From Desulfovibrio sp. (GTDB lineage Bacteria; Desulfobacterota; Desulfovibrionia; Desulfovibrionales; Desulfovibrionaceae), in NCBI GenBank assembly GCA_031291035.1, contig JAISLI010000050.1, positions 1 through 64,000 of the forward strand: a DNA stretch of 64,000 bases, in the 5' to 3' direction. Position 1 is the stretch's first letter; every line of letters begins with the position of its first letter. This document shows, piece by piece, positions 52,597 through 63,031 of this stretch. The notes under the pieces were generated by a model. The model did no database searches and was not told the DNA's origin. It saw nothing but the letters and a program-made list of their open reading frames with translations. Made by a program: the position numbers and the translations under genes.

Positions 52597-53649
52597 ATGA
52601 TGAGAAGCAAAAAAAATAGCAAGGCGGAGGCCAGGCCGACGGTTGAGGTTCTGCCGGCATCGCGGGATGCGCCTGAAGTCGGGGAGGATGTGCTCGATTC
52701 GTTGGATATGCCCCCCGAAGACAGCCTTGAAGCGGACGATTTTTCCGACCCGTCCCTGCCTGTTCCCGCCTGTTCCCGCCTGCCCAAACTCGCGGGCGGC
52801 GGAGACAGCCTGTATTTGTATTTGCGCGAAGTGAGCCGTTTTCCCCTGCTCACGCCGGAAGAGGAGCATGAAATGGCTTTGCGCGTCCGGGATCATAATG
52901 ACCCGGATGCCGCTTTCCGGCTTGTTTCTTCCCATCTGAGGCTTGTTGTGCGCATTGCCATGGATTTTCAGCGCCGCTGGATGCAGAATGTGCTTGACCT
53001 CGTCCAGGAAGGCAATGTGGGACTGGTGCGCGCCGTCAACAAGTTTAATCCGGACAAGGGCATCAAATTCTCCTATTACGCATCTTTCTGGATCAAGGCC
53101 TATATTCTCAAATTCATAATGGACAACTGGCGGATGGTGAAAATCGGGACCACGCAGGCGCAGCGCAAGCTCTTTTATAATCTGAACCGGGAGCGGCAGA
53201 AGCTGATCGCCCAAGGCTATGTTCCGGACAATGCGGCTCTTTCCAAAAAGTTCGGCGTCAGTGAGGACCAGATTGTGGAAATGGATCAGCGCCTTTCTTC
53301 CGCTGACGTTTCCCTCAACGCGCAGGTCGGGGACGAGTCCGGCGCCACCCGCATGGATTTTTTGCCGGCACTGGAGCCCGGCATAGAGCACAGGCTGGCA
53401 TCGGACGAAATATCGGGCATCGTGCGCGAGCGCCTCAAGGTCATTAGCCCCGAACTCAACGAAAAGGAGCTTTACATTTTACACAACCGCCTGCTGACGG
53501 ACGAACCGGTGACCTTGCGCGAGATAGGCGAGAGGTATAATATCACAAGGGAACGGGTGCGACAGCTTGAGGCGCGGCTTCTGGAAAAAATTCACGAACA
53601 TCTTGCCGGAAATATCACCGATTTTTCCGACGCATGGATACAGACGTAA
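52597..53649 (+). CDS. rpoH: RNA polymerase sigma-32 factor (RpoH)
   Basis: YLREVSRFPLLTPEEEHEMALRV; VLDLVQEGNVGLVRAVNKFNPDKGIKFSYYASFWIKAYILKFIMDNWRMVKIGTTQAQRKLFYNL RpoH box. Confidence 0.95.
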   Translation: MMRSKKNSKAEARPTVEVLPASRDAPEVGEDVLDSLDMPPEDSLEADDFSDPSLPVPACSRLPKLAGGGDSLYLYLREVSRFPLLTPEEEHEMALRVRDHNDPDAAFRLVSSHLRLVVRIAMDFQRRWMQNVLDLVQEGNVGLVRAVNKFNPDKGIKFSYYASFWIKAYILKFIMDNWRMVKIGTTQAQRKLFYNLNRERQKLIAQGYVPDNAALSKKFGVSEDQIVEMDQRLSSADVSLNAQVGDESGATRMDFLPALEPGIEHRLASDEISGIVRERLKVISPELNEKELYILHNRLLTDEPVTLREIGERYNITRERVRQLEARLLEKIHEHLAGNITDFSDAWIQT

Positions 53650-53665
53650 GGTGACGGAAACAGGA

Positions 53666-55396
53666 ATGAAATCCAGGACGCTTGTCCTGTTCTGCGCGCT
53701 TCTGCTGGCGGCGTTCCCGGTATCTTTTCTGGGGTGCAGCGGCTGCGTCGGCAAGAAGGCGGACAAGGCCGCCCCCGCCGTCAGCGCCGACCGGCCGCCG
53801 GAAACGCGGCCCGCGCCTTCCGAACTTTCCGCCGGAGCTCTCGACACCTACGCCTACCTGGTTTTTGCCTCATGTATGTACGATGAGGATGAAAAAGGTC
53901 TCTTTGAGGCAAGGGAACTGATGAAGCGGGCCAAACTTCCGGCAAAAGCGTGGATGGAGGGCGGCGTGTGGCTTTTGGGGCTGAGATCGCCCCATGCCGC
54001 GCCTTTTCTGGAAGACGCGCACAGCTTGTGGCCGGATGACGCGTCGCTCAACCTGCTTTATGCCGAGGCGCTGATAAACGACGGCGGGATAGAGCGGGCA
54101 ATCGCGCTTATTCGCGCGTATCTGCGGAAAAATCCGGACTCCTTTGACGCGCGTCTTGAACTTGCCCTGCTTCTGGTCAAGAACAGGGAATTTATGGAAG
54201 CGGAGGAACTGCTCGGAGCCATTCCGGCAAAAAAACGGACGCCCCTTGTCAACTATTATTTTGCGAGAGCATTGATCGGCATGCAGCGTCAAACCGAGGC
54301 ATTGCCTCTGCTGCAGGCCGTTGTCAGGGAGCAGCCGGATTTTGTGGAGGCGCTTGCGGAACTGGCCTTTGTTCACGAGCAGCGTTCAAATTTGCCGGAG
54401 GCGCGCAAGGTTTACGAACGCATTCTCAAACTTGACTTTGCCGCGCCGGACGTGCTGTTGCGTCTCATCAACATTTCCCTTCGGCTCCGGCAGCCGGAAA
54501 AGGCGCTCAAGTATATGCAACGGGGGCCGGACACAAAGCAGTTCCGCCTGGCGGTGGCGGGCATGTTCATGGATTTTCAGCATGCTCTTCAGGCGGAAAA
54601 CATCCTGAAAAAAATCGCGGTGGAGGGCGACAAAAGCGGTGAATCCCACATTTTGCTTGCGGATGTCGCGTATCAACAGCGGCGCGATCTGGCCGGCGCG
54701 CTTGCCTGGCTTGACAAGGTGCCGGCGGAAAGCAAACACGCGGGACAGGCGCAATTATTGCGCGCGCGCATTCTGGCCGAGGCCGGCCGGGGCGCGCAGG
54801 CTCTTGAGGAGACCCGCAGGGGACAGCAAAAATTTACGGACCTCTCCGATTTCTGGGAGATGGAAATCCGTATTCTGGCCCATGAAAAAAAGATGGCGGA
54901 AGCGCTTGAAGCCGCCCGCAAGGCCGTTGGGCTCTGGCCCAAAAATTCGGATTTGCTGTTTTTGCTCGGCTCGCTGCTTGATGAAACAGGCGATAAAAAA
55001 GAGGCTTTCAGGGTGATGGAAACAATTTTGGAGAGCCACCCGGACAACTTTCAGGCGCTCAATTATGTGGGTTACACCTTGTCCGAGGAAAATCATGATC
55101 TGGACAGGGCGCTGGAACTGATTGTCAAGGCCGACCAGCTTTCGCCGAACAAATCGTACATAGTGGATTCCCTCGCCTGGGCGCTTTTCAAGGTTGGCCG
55201 AGCGCAGGAAGCCCTAGTTGAAATCCGCCGGGCGGTGGACCTGGGAGGGCAGCCGAACCCTTCCATCTGGGAGCACTACGGCGATATTGCCCGGCATCTG
55301 AATCTCAGGGATGAAGCCCGCAAGGCTTACCAAAATGCTCTGGATCTCAAACCGGCCAATGCCGAGTCCTTGCGCCGCCGTCTGTCACAGCTATGA
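53666..55396 (+). CDS. TPR-repeat lipoprotein
   Basis: LLLAAFPVSFLGCSGC lipobox; multiple TPR units (NFQALNYVGYTLSEENHDLDRALELIVKADQLSPNKSYIVDSLAWALFKVGRAQEAL). Confidence 0.9.
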   Translation: MKSRTLVLFCALLLAAFPVSFLGCSGCVGKKADKAAPAVSADRPPETRPAPSELSAGALDTYAYLVFASCMYDEDEKGLFEARELMKRAKLPAKAWMEGGVWLLGLRSPHAAPFLEDAHSLWPDDASLNLLYAEALINDGGIERAIALIRAYLRKNPDSFDARLELALLLVKNREFMEAEELLGAIPAKKRTPLVNYYFARALIGMQRQTEALPLLQAVVREQPDFVEALAELAFVHEQRSNLPEARKVYERILKLDFAAPDVLLRLINISLRLRQPEKALKYMQRGPDTKQFRLAVAGMFMDFQHALQAENILKKIAVEGDKSGESHILLADVAYQQRRDLAGALAWLDKVPAESKHAGQAQLLRARILAEAGRGAQALEETRRGQQKFTDLSDFWEMEIRILAHEKKMAEALEAARKAVGLWPKNSDLLFLLGSLLDETGDKKEAFRVMETILESHPDNFQALNYVGYTLSEENHDLDRALELIVKADQLSPNKSYIVDSLAWALFKVGRAQEALVEIRRAVDLGGQPNPSIWEHYGDIARHLNLRDEARKAYQNALDLKPANAESLRRRLSQL

Positions 55397-56181
55397 AAAC
55401 CCGCGTTCTTTTCGCCCTGCTCATCCTTCTTTCGGCTTGCGCAAAGCCGGCCGCGGTCGACGTGACGGAGGAAAAGCGAAACGGGATGGACAATTTGCGG
55501 AACTATCTGGCTTCGGCGGATGTGCCCTCCACGCCGTTTCATGTGCGGATGAGCCTGCGTTTCGGCTCCGCCGAGGATACGCGGCGGGTGACGGCCCTGT
55601 TCTGGGGCAACGGCGAAGATCGCCTGCGGCTTGACGTCATGGCGGGCATTGGAGTCACAGCGGCAAAAATCGCAGAGGACGACCGGCATTTCCTCGTATA
55701 CAGCCCCAATGAAAACAAAGCCTGGTTTTTTCAGGGAACGGCGAAACCCCTTTTGCGGATAGGGGTTCCCATACCGTTTCATCTCAGTCATCTGGCGAAT
55801 CTGCTGAATGGACGTTATGCCCGCGTTTTCGGGAAGGAGTGCGGCCAGGGAGAATTGTCGCAGGATGGTCTTTTGCGTTGCGAGCTTGCCGGCAAACCCG
55901 GCGGCAGTCTGACCATCGACGCCGACGGGTTGCCGCGTCTCTGGCATGAAAACCGGAAGGACGGTGGGTGGGAAATGCGGATTGTTTATAGCGAGGACGC
56001 GCGCGGTTTGCCGCATCGCCTGATGCTCACGGCGGAAGACGGCAAACGCGCCGTTGTTCTTGTCAAGGAACGCGAAAAACCGTCAACGCCTTTTACAGAC
56101 GGGCAGTTGCGCCTTGCCTTGCCGGAGGATACGCCGCTTTTGCCGTTGGCAAAGTACAAATCCGTCCTCCGCGGGCAATAA
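55393..56181 (+). CDS. LolB-like outer-membrane lipoprotein
   Basis: LLILLSACAKPAAV lipobox; FHVRMSLRFGSAEDTRRVTALFWGNGEDRLRLDVMAGIG; LRIGVPIPFHLSHLANLLNGRY. Confidence 0.65.
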   Translation: MKTRVLFALLILLSACAKPAAVDVTEEKRNGMDNLRNYLASADVPSTPFHVRMSLRFGSAEDTRRVTALFWGNGEDRLRLDVMAGIGVTAAKIAEDDRHFLVYSPNENKAWFFQGTAKPLLRIGVPIPFHLSHLANLLNGRYARVFGKECGQGELSQDGLLRCELAGKPGGSLTIDADGLPRLWHENRKDGGWEMRIVYSEDARGLPHRLMLTAEDGKRAVVLVKEREKPSTPFTDGQLRLALPEDTPLLPLAKYKSVLRGQ

Positions 56182-56301
56182 GCGAATTGACATTGAAATT
56201 GTATAATTGTTCCGTGGAGATTTGTCCGCAAACTGGTTTTGCGGCGTTGCGAATGACACAGCGGCGCATGTTGCGGCTGTCGGATTTATCGGGGAGGAGT
56301 C

Positions 56302-56751
56302 GTGCGGCGCATTCATATCGCTTCCGATCACGCGGGTTTTGTCCTGAAACGGATATTGGCGCGGAATCTGGCGGAGCGGGGTTGCGAGGTCGCGGATGAC
56401 GGACCTTTCACGGAGGAAAGCTGCGACTATCCCGTTATGGCGCACAAACTCTGCCATGCCGTCGCGCGTGAGGGCTGCCTTGGCATTCTGGTTTGCGGTT
56501 CCGGCATCGGCATGTCCATGGCGGCCAACCGGCACCCCGAAATCAGGGCGGCTCTCTGCACGACGGAACTGCACGCGGGCTTGGCGCGCCGGCACAACAA
56601 TGCCAATGTTCTCTGTCTCGGCGCCAGAATTACCGGTGTGGAACTCGCCATGTCCATTGTGGCGGCATTTCTGGAAAACGACTTTGAGGGCGGCCGCCAT
56701 GCGCGCCGCATCGGCCTGCTCGCGCCGCTTGCCGAAAACCTTGAAACCTGA
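56302..56751 (+). CDS. rpiB: Ribose-5-phosphate isomerase B
   Basis: RRIHIASDHAGFVLKRIL; LGILVCGSGIGMSMAANRHPEIRAALC; RRHNNANVLCLGARITG. Confidence 0.96.
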   Translation: MRRIHIASDHAGFVLKRILARNLAERGCEVADDGPFTEESCDYPVMAHKLCHAVAREGCLGILVCGSGIGMSMAANRHPEIRAALCTTELHAGLARRHNNANVLCLGARITGVELAMSIVAAFLENDFEGGRHARRIGLLAPLAENLET

Positions 56752-56759
56752 GGCACAGC

Positions 56760-58211
56760 ATGCTGTTGTATAATACCCTCGGACGCAAAAAAGAAGAATT
56801 CATACCTGTCAGGCCCGGCAGGGCAACCATGTATGTTTGCGGCATAACAGCCTATGATTTCTGCCATATCGGACATGCGCGGTCAGCCGTTTTTTTTGAT
56901 GTTCTGGCGCGCCGTCTGCGCCATTCAGGCCACAATCTCACATTCGTGCGCAATTTTACCGATGTGGACGACAAGATTATCGCGCGGGCCAACAGCGAGG
57001 GGCGTGATTGGCTGGAGGTGGCGAACACCCACATCGCCGCCTTTCATGAGGACATGGACCGTCTGAAGGTTTTGCGCGCGGATTTTGAGCCGCGCGCGAC
57101 AGAGTATATTCCGCAGATACAGGAAATTTGCGTGACCTTGATTGCCGCGGGCAAGGCCTATGCGACTCCCTCCGGCGACGTGTATTTTCGCGTGCGGGCC
57201 TGGCCCAGGTACGGCCGGCTCTCGGGACGCGGTCTGGATGAACTGCTTGCCGGAGCGCGGGTCGTCTCCGGAGAGGAGAAGGAAGACCCGCTGGACTTCG
57301 CCCTCTGGAAGGCGGCGAAGAACGGCGAACCGTTCTGGGAGAGCCCCTGGGGCAAGGGCAGGCCGGGCTGGCATATAGAGTGTTCCGCCATGAGCGCTCC
57401 CTGGTTGCCCCTTGATATACACGGCGGCGGGCAGGATTTGATTTTTCCGCATCACGAGAACGAGATCGCCCAGTCTGAGGCCGCCGGCAATGCCGCTCTG
57501 GCGAACTACTGGATACACAACGGTTTTGTGCAGACGAACGCGGAGAAAATGTCAAAATCTTTGGGCAATGCTACTACAATTCGCGCGATGTTAAAAAATT
57601 ATCTGCCGGAAACATTACGTTTTTTTATTTTGAGCAAGCATTACCGCAGTCCCGTCGATTTTACGCAGCAAAGCATGGATGAAGCGGAAAAGGCCCTTCG
57701 TCGCGTCTATTCCGCTCTGCTGGAGGCAAGCGGCGCCCTCGCGCGCGGAAAATGGAAAAATTCCGCGTTGCCCGAAAACATGCGCCGGGAATGGGAATCA
57801 CTGCCGGAAGCCTTCGAGGTCGCCCTTGACGATGACGTCAATACGGCCCAGGCGCTGGGACAGATTTTTTCACAGACGAGGCTTGTAAACCGTCTGCTGG
57901 AGGACAAAAATCTGCGCGGCAGCGAAGGCGGGCGTAAAATGCTGGCGGAATTCCTTGAGCGCGCCTTTGACTGGGAACGCCAGCTCGGTCTTTTCGGCGC
58001 CACGCCGGCCGCGTTTCTGGAGGAGCTGCGGGATATCCGCGTCCGGCGAAAAAATCTCGACAGGGGACGCATCGCAGACCTGCTCAAACGGCGGGAAATT
58101 GCCCGCGCCGGGGAAAATTTTGCCGAATCCGATGAACTGCGCGACAGGCTTGCCGAATCCGGCGTCACCGTGCGCGACACGCGGGAAGGCCAGATTTGGG
58201 ATTTGGAGTGA
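56760..58211 (+). CDS. cysS: Cysteinyl-tRNA synthetase
   Basis: MYVCGITAYDFCHIGHARSAVFFDVLARRLRHSGH; GWHIECSAMS; KMSKSLGN. Confidence 0.98.
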   Translation: MLLYNTLGRKKEEFIPVRPGRATMYVCGITAYDFCHIGHARSAVFFDVLARRLRHSGHNLTFVRNFTDVDDKIIARANSEGRDWLEVANTHIAAFHEDMDRLKVLRADFEPRATEYIPQIQEICVTLIAAGKAYATPSGDVYFRVRAWPRYGRLSGRGLDELLAGARVVSGEEKEDPLDFALWKAAKNGEPFWESPWGKGRPGWHIECSAMSAPWLPLDIHGGGQDLIFPHHENEIAQSEAAGNAALANYWIHNGFVQTNAEKMSKSLGNATTIRAMLKNYLPETLRFFILSKHYRSPVDFTQQSMDEAEKALRRVYSALLEASGALARGKWKNSALPENMRREWESLPEAFEVALDDDVNTAQALGQIFSQTRLVNRLLEDKNLRGSEGGRKMLAEFLERAFDWERQLGLFGATPAAFLEELRDIRVRRKNLDRGRIADLLKRREIARAGENFAESDELRDRLAESGVTVRDTREGQIWDLE

Positions 58212-58215
58212 CCCC

Positions 58216-59625
58216 TTGACGACAGCCCTGTCTCTTTTGCTCCGCCGCGCCCTGACTTGGTTTCTGGCCGCAACCTTTGTCGTTCAGGCGCTGCCCGCGC
58301 CCGCCCACGCGTTTCTTTTCGGCGGGGTCACGATCAGGGACGAAAAGGAGATGGGCCGGAAATTTGACGCCATGATCCGATCAAATCTGTCTGTCATTGA
58401 CGATCCCGAGGTCAGGCAATACGTCATGTCTCTCACTGAACGTCTTGTCCGGACCATGCCGAAACAGCCCTACACCTTCAACGCGTCGGTGATCCTGAAC
58501 AACGCGCTTAACGCTTTTGCCGTGCCCGGGGGCTACATTTATGTTTTTTCCGGCCTGATTATGAATTTCGACAGCGAGGACGAGCTGGTCGGCGTCATGG
58601 CCCACGAACTTGCGCACGTCACGCAGCGGCATGTCGCTTCGCGGCTTGAGCGGGCGCAGTTTGTCTCCCTGGGTTCGTTACTGCTTGCCGTCGCCGGCAT
58701 AGCCGCCGGAGGTCCCGGAGGCGGAGCGGTGGCCGTGAGCGCCCTGGGCGCCGGTCAGGCTACCATGCTCAATTACAGCCGTCTTGACGAGACAGAGGCC
58801 GATCAGATAGGTCTGCAATACTTGGTCGCCGCCGGATACCCGCCGGAAGGCATGGTGAACGGCTTCAAGGTGCTTCGGCGGAAAAGCATGATGAGCGGCG
58901 CTTCCGTACCCTCCTATCTCTCCACGCATCCCGCCATAGGCGAACGCATAAATACCCTTCAGTCCAGGATAGCCGCCATGCCCGACAAAGCGCGGGAAAG
59001 TCCTTCGGAGAACCGGCGCTTCAAGCGCGTGAACACGCTGCTTTGGGCTCGCTACGGCGACGAGCAGGCGGCCCTGCAGCGTTTTTCCAAAAACGACGCT
59101 CTTTCCTGCATGGGCAGAGGGATTGTGCTGAACCGGCTGAACAGAATTCCGCAGGCTTCCGCGGCCTTTGACAAAGCTTTGGCGGCCGCTCCGGACGATG
59201 CCCTGGTGTTGCGCGAGGCCGGCGTGTTTCACTTTCGCAGGGGCGAGATGCGGCGTGCCGGGGATCTGCTTGAAGCGGCGCTGCGCCTGGACCCGAAGGA
59301 TTACATGGCCGCTTTTTACTACGCCCGCATGCTGGACGAGACCGGACGCGGCGGAGCCGCCGGATATTATGAAGACGTTCTGCGCCATGTGCCGGAGGAT
59401 GCCGAAGTGCATGAGGCCTATGCGCGTTCGCTGGGAAAATCCGGCAGGCAGTTTGAGGCCTATGTTCATCTGACGTACAGCGTGCTGTACGCCGACAGGC
59501 AGAAACTGGCGGAGCGCTATTTTGCGAAGGCGCGAAGCCTTGCTGAACACGCGCCGGACAAGCGCCCTTTTCAGCGTTTGGAAGCGGCGTACAAAGAACG
59601 CAGGGAAATGTGGAAAAAACGATGA
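58216..59625 (+). CDS. M48-family metalloprotease with C-terminal TPR (BepA/YfgC-like)
   Basis: [22 protein letters not shown] (HExxH); [26 protein letters not shown] start assigned. Confidence 0.9.
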   Translation: MTTALSLLLRRALTWFLAATFVVQALPAPAHAFLFGGVTIRDEKEMGRKFDAMIRSNLSVIDDPEVRQYVMSLTERLVRTMPKQPYTFNASVILNNALNAFAVPGGYIYVFSGLIMNFDSEDELVGVMAHELAHVTQRHVASRLERAQFVSLGSLLLAVAGIAAGGPGGGAVAVSALGAGQATMLNYSRLDETEADQIGLQYLVAAGYPPEGMVNGFKVLRRKSMMSGASVPSYLSTHPAIGERINTLQSRIAAMPDKARESPSENRRFKRVNTLLWARYGDEQAALQRFSKNDALSCMGRGIVLNRLNRIPQASAAFDKALAAAPDDALVLREAGVFHFRRGEMRRAGDLLEAALRLDPKDYMAAFYYARMLDETGRGGAAGYYEDVLRHVPEDAEVHEAYARSLGKSGRQFEAYVHLTYSVLYADRQKLAERYFAKARSLAEHAPDKRPFQRLEAAYKERREMWKKR

Positions 59626-60182
59626 CGGAGACGCACGGCACCACCATTCTGCTGGTCAGGCGCAACGGCCGTGTCGCCATGGCCGGGGACGGGCAGGTGA
59701 CATTCGGCCAGAACATGGTCATGAAACAGACTGCCCAGAAGGTGCGCCGCCTCAGCGACGGCACCGTCCTCGCGGGTTTTGCGGGCGCCACGGCTGACGC
59801 CTTCACGCTTTTTGAACTTTTTGAGGAGAAGCTCAAGCATTTCAGCGGCAATTTGCTGCGTTCCGCTGTGGAACTGGCGCGGGAATGGCGCAGGGACAAA
59901 TACCTGCGCAGGCTGGAAGCCATGCTGCTCCTTGCCGATGCCGCGCATTTGCTTGTTCTTTCGGGAAACGGCGACGTCATTGAACCGGATGACGGGGTCA
60001 CCGCCATCGGAAGCGGCGGGCCATACGCTCTGGCGGCCGCCCGGGCGCTGCTTGAGCACAGCGAACTCGACGCCGGGGAGATCGCCCGCGCGGCCATGGG
60101 CATTGCCGCGGACATTTGCGTGTACACAAACCGTCATCTGACCATAGAGACGCTGGCCGCGGAAACGGAAAAGGCAGGCTGA
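59622..60182 (+). CDS. hslV: ATP-dependent protease subunit HslV (ClpQ)
   Basis: [62 protein letters not shown]. Confidence 0.97.
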   Translation: MTETHGTTILLVRRNGRVAMAGDGQVTFGQNMVMKQTAQKVRRLSDGTVLAGFAGATADAFTLFELFEEKLKHFSGNLLRSAVELAREWRRDKYLRRLEAMLLLADAAHLLVLSGNGDVIEPDDGVTAIGSGGPYALAAARALLEHSELDAGEIARAAMGIAADICVYTNRHLTIETLAAETEKAG

Positions 60183-61094
60183 ATGCCCCCTTCCCCTGTC
60201 CGGCTTTCAACCGGCTGCAAGGTCAATTTCGGCCTTCGCATTGTCGGCGTGAGGCCGGACGGCTACCACGAGCTGGACTCCATTTTGTATCCCCTGCCGT
60301 ATCCGCGTGATGGGCTGACCATTCGCCGCGCGTCCCGGGACGGAATCAGGGTTGTTTGTTCCGACCCGGACATTGACGCCGAAAATAATACCCTGACAAA
60401 AGCCTACGCGGCCTTTGCGGAAGTTGCGGGCCCGGTTCCCGGTCTTGAAGTTTTCCTGCAAAAACGCATTCCCGTCGGAGCCGGTCTCGGCGGCGGCAGC
60501 GGCAATGCGGCCGCACTGCTGCGCTGGCTGAACAGGGAAAGCGCGCGCCCGCTGAATATGGAGGCCCTGGCCGGGCTCGCCCTGACCGTGGGGGCCGACA
60601 CGCCGTTTTTTCTGCGGGCTTCCCCCTGTCGTGTTCAGGGTATCGGAGAGAGAATCACGCCCGTCGCATTGGACTTGTCCGGCTGTCCGTTGGTTCTGGT
60701 CTGCCCGGACATTCAGGTCAGCACAGGCCGGGCCTACGCCGCCTACGACGCGTCGCTCCTGCCCCCAAAACCTCTTGCGGGGCGGAAGCGCTTGACAAAA
60801 TCCGTATCGGGGGATAAATGTTCTCCCCTGTTTGAGGCGGCACGGAGAACATATTTCCGCGACACTCCGGGGAATGGTCTTGTGAACGATCTGGAGGCGG
60901 TCGTCTTTCAAGGACAGCCGGCACTGGCCTCCATCAAGGCCGGACTGTTGCGGCTTGGCGCCGACGCGGCATGTATGAGCGGGAGCGGTTCAAGCCTGTT
61001 TGGCCTGTTTCCCCGGCACGGGGCGGAGTCGGCCGCAAAGGCCGCGTTCGCGTTGCGGACAGGGCGGAGGCGCGTATTTCTGCTGAGTTTGTGA
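60183..61094 (+). CDS. ispE: 4-diphosphocytidyl-2-C-methyl-D-erythritol kinase
   Basis: CKVNFGLRIVGVRPDGYHELDSIL; KRIPVGAGLGGGSGNAAALLRWLN; CMSGSGSSLFGLF. Confidence 0.95.
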   Translation: MPPSPVRLSTGCKVNFGLRIVGVRPDGYHELDSILYPLPYPRDGLTIRRASRDGIRVVCSDPDIDAENNTLTKAYAAFAEVAGPVPGLEVFLQKRIPVGAGLGGGSGNAAALLRWLNRESARPLNMEALAGLALTVGADTPFFLRASPCRVQGIGERITPVALDLSGCPLVLVCPDIQVSTGRAYAAYDASLLPPKPLAGRKRLTKSVSGDKCSPLFEAARRTYFRDTPGNGLVNDLEAVVFQGQPALASIKAGLLRLGADAACMSGSGSSLFGLFPRHGAESAAKAAFALRTGRRRVFLLSL

Positions 61095-61099
61095 CGTGC

Positions 61100-61174
61100 T
61101 GGGATGTAGCCAAGTGGTAAGGCAACGGGTTTTGGCTCCGTCATACGAAGGTTCGACCCCTTCCATCCCAGCCA
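61100..61174 (+). tRNA. tRNA-Gln (anticodon TTG), CCA encoded
   Basis: TGGGATGTAGCCAAGTGGTAAGGCAACGGGTTTTGGCTCCGTCATACGAAGGTTCGACCCCTTCCATCCCAGCCA. Confidence 0.97.
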
Positions 61175-61210
61175 ATTGGAGCACGTCACGTTGGAGCGAA
61201 TTGGGGCAGT

Positions 61211-61274
61211 TCACCCGGCTCCTGTCCGCCGGGCTGGAAGCAGTCAGCGGATGGAGCCGGCTGTGGATTGAAAC
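61211..61274. repeat. Dispersed imperfect palindromic repeat, family C, copy 3
   Basis: tcacccggctcctgtccgccgggctggaagcagtcagcggatggagccggctgtggattgaaac. Confidence 0.8.
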
Positions 61275-61306
61275 GAGTGAATTGTTTCAAACGTTAATTG
61301 CTGTAG
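61268..61306 (+). repeat. Family B repeat, internal-deletion copy fused to C copy 3
   Basis: ttgaaacgagtgaattgtttcaaacgttaattgctgtag joins B left and right parts. Confidence 0.65.
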
Positions 61307-61402
61307 TACACGCCCGCCTGAGCGGCTTGATGCGTTTGCCTTTATGTCCCGCGGCGGTGCGGCAAAGACGGGCTCCGGCTTTTACCGGAGGACAGGCACA
61401 AC

Positions 61403-62350
61403 ATGTTCGGCGCTATGAAAATTGTTACCGGAGGCTCAAATCCGGAACTGGCCAGGGGCATTTGCGACCATCTTGGTTGCCGACTCACGCCCACGCTTGC
61501 CACGACTTTCAGCGACGGCGAGCTGCGTATTGAAATCGGTGAAAACGTCCGCGGCGATGATGTGTTCGTTGTCCAGCCTGCCTGTCCTCCGGCGGTCAAC
61601 CGCAATCTCATTCAGCTCTGCCTGATGCTGGACGCGCTCAAACGCGCCAGCGCCGGCCGCATAACCGCCGTCATTCCCTATTACGCCTATGCCCGGCAGG
61701 ACCGCAAGGTCAGTCCGCGCTCGCCGATAAGCGCGAAACTGGTGGCGGATTTTATCAGTGTCGCCGGGGCCGACCGCGTTGTCACCATAGATCTGCATGC
61801 CGGTCAGATCCAAGGTTTTTTCAACTGCCCGGTGGACAATATTTTTGCCGCGCCGGTCATGCTGGACACTTTGAGGGAATTCGGAACAGAAAACATTGTC
61901 ATGGTTTCGCCGGACGCGGGAGGGGTTGAACGCGCGCGGGCCTATGCCAAACGGCTCAACGCTCCCCTCGCCATCGTGGATAAACGCCGCGACCGGCCCA
62001 ATCAGGCAATGGCCATGTACGTCATCGGCGATGTGGAGGAACGGGTCGCCATTATGGTGGACGACATGATCGACACGGCGGGCACGCTTTGCGCCGGCGC
62101 GGAAGTTCTGCTCAAATGCGGCGCGCGGAAAATTGTGGCCTGCGCGACCCATCCTGTTCTGTCGGGGCCCGCCATTGACCGCATCAACGCCACGGAGGCC
62201 CTTACCCAGGTCATTGTCGCCGATACCATACCCGTGGGCGACAAAATTGAGCGTTGTCCGAAACTCAGGATTATTTCCGTAGCGGCGCTTCTTGCCAAAA
62301 CCATTCACAACATCCATACGGGTTCATCCGTGAGCGTGTTGTTTGTGTAA
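61403..62350 (+). CDS. prs: Ribose-phosphate pyrophosphokinase
   Basis: KIVTGGSNPELARGICDHLG; VIPYYAYARQDRKVSPRSPISAKLVADF; VMVDDMIDTAGTLCAGAEVL. Confidence 0.98.
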   Translation: MFGAMKIVTGGSNPELARGICDHLGCRLTPTLATTFSDGELRIEIGENVRGDDVFVVQPACPPAVNRNLIQLCLMLDALKRASAGRITAVIPYYAYARQDRKVSPRSPISAKLVADFISVAGADRVVTIDLHAGQIQGFFNCPVDNIFAAPVMLDTLREFGTENIVMVSPDAGGVERARAYAKRLNAPLAIVDKRRDRPNQAMAMYVIGDVEERVAIMVDDMIDTAGTLCAGAEVLLKCGARKIVACATHPVLSGPAIDRINATEALTQVIVADTIPVGDKIERCPKLRIISVAALLAKTIHNIHTGSSVSVLFV

Positions 62351-62365
62351 TGAAGGAGAGGAACC

Positions 62366-62977
62366 ATGAGCATTGAAAAGACGTTATGCGTGCAAAAGCG
62401 CGAACAGTCAGGCAAAGGCCCCAGCGGCCGCCTGCGCGCGCGGAACCTCGTCCCCGGCGTGTTCTACACCGGGGGAGGGGGGAATATTTCCGTCCAGATT
62501 CCGGCGCTTCCGCTGGACAAAATGTATGAGGAAATGGGGCATACCACTGTGTTTAACCTCGAAATAGACGACAGCGGACAAAAATCCGTCCATCCGGTTC
62601 TGATTTGGAGCGTGCAGCGTCACCCCTACAAAAAAGCTTTCAGGCATATTGATTTTTATGGCGTGGACTTGGACAGGGAAGTGAAAGTCGAGGTGCCCCT
62701 GGAATTTGTGGGCACGGCGCGCGGGGTGAAATTGGGGGGCACGCTGGAAACCTATCGCGAAACGCTGCGCCTTGCCGGCAAGCCCTTGGATATTCCCCGG
62801 AAAATCACGATTGACGTGACAGACATGGGCATCAATGACACCGTGACGGTTCAGGATTTGCGGTTGCCGGCCGGTGTGCTCCCCGCCGGTGGCCGAAATT
62901 TCGTCATTGTCAGCGTTCTGGCAAAATCCAAAGACGAAACTGAAGGCGAAGCGGCGGAGTCCTCTTCCACCGGCTAG
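62366..62977 (+). CDS. rplY: 50S ribosomal protein L25/general stress protein Ctc
   Basis: KREQSGKGPSGRLRARNLVPGVFY; IWSVQRHPYKKAFRHIDFYGVD. Confidence 0.95.
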   Translation: MSIEKTLCVQKREQSGKGPSGRLRARNLVPGVFYTGGGGNISVQIPALPLDKMYEEMGHTTVFNLEIDDSGQKSVHPVLIWSVQRHPYKKAFRHIDFYGVDLDREVKVEVPLEFVGTARGVKLGGTLETYRETLRLAGKPLDIPRKITIDVTDMGINDTVTVQDLRLPAGVLPAGGRNFVIVSVLAKSKDETEGEAAESSSTG

Positions 62978-63031
62978 CCTCTTTTTGGTATTGAACATAG
63001 AGCAATTTCGCTTTGAGATTGTCGCTAGAGT

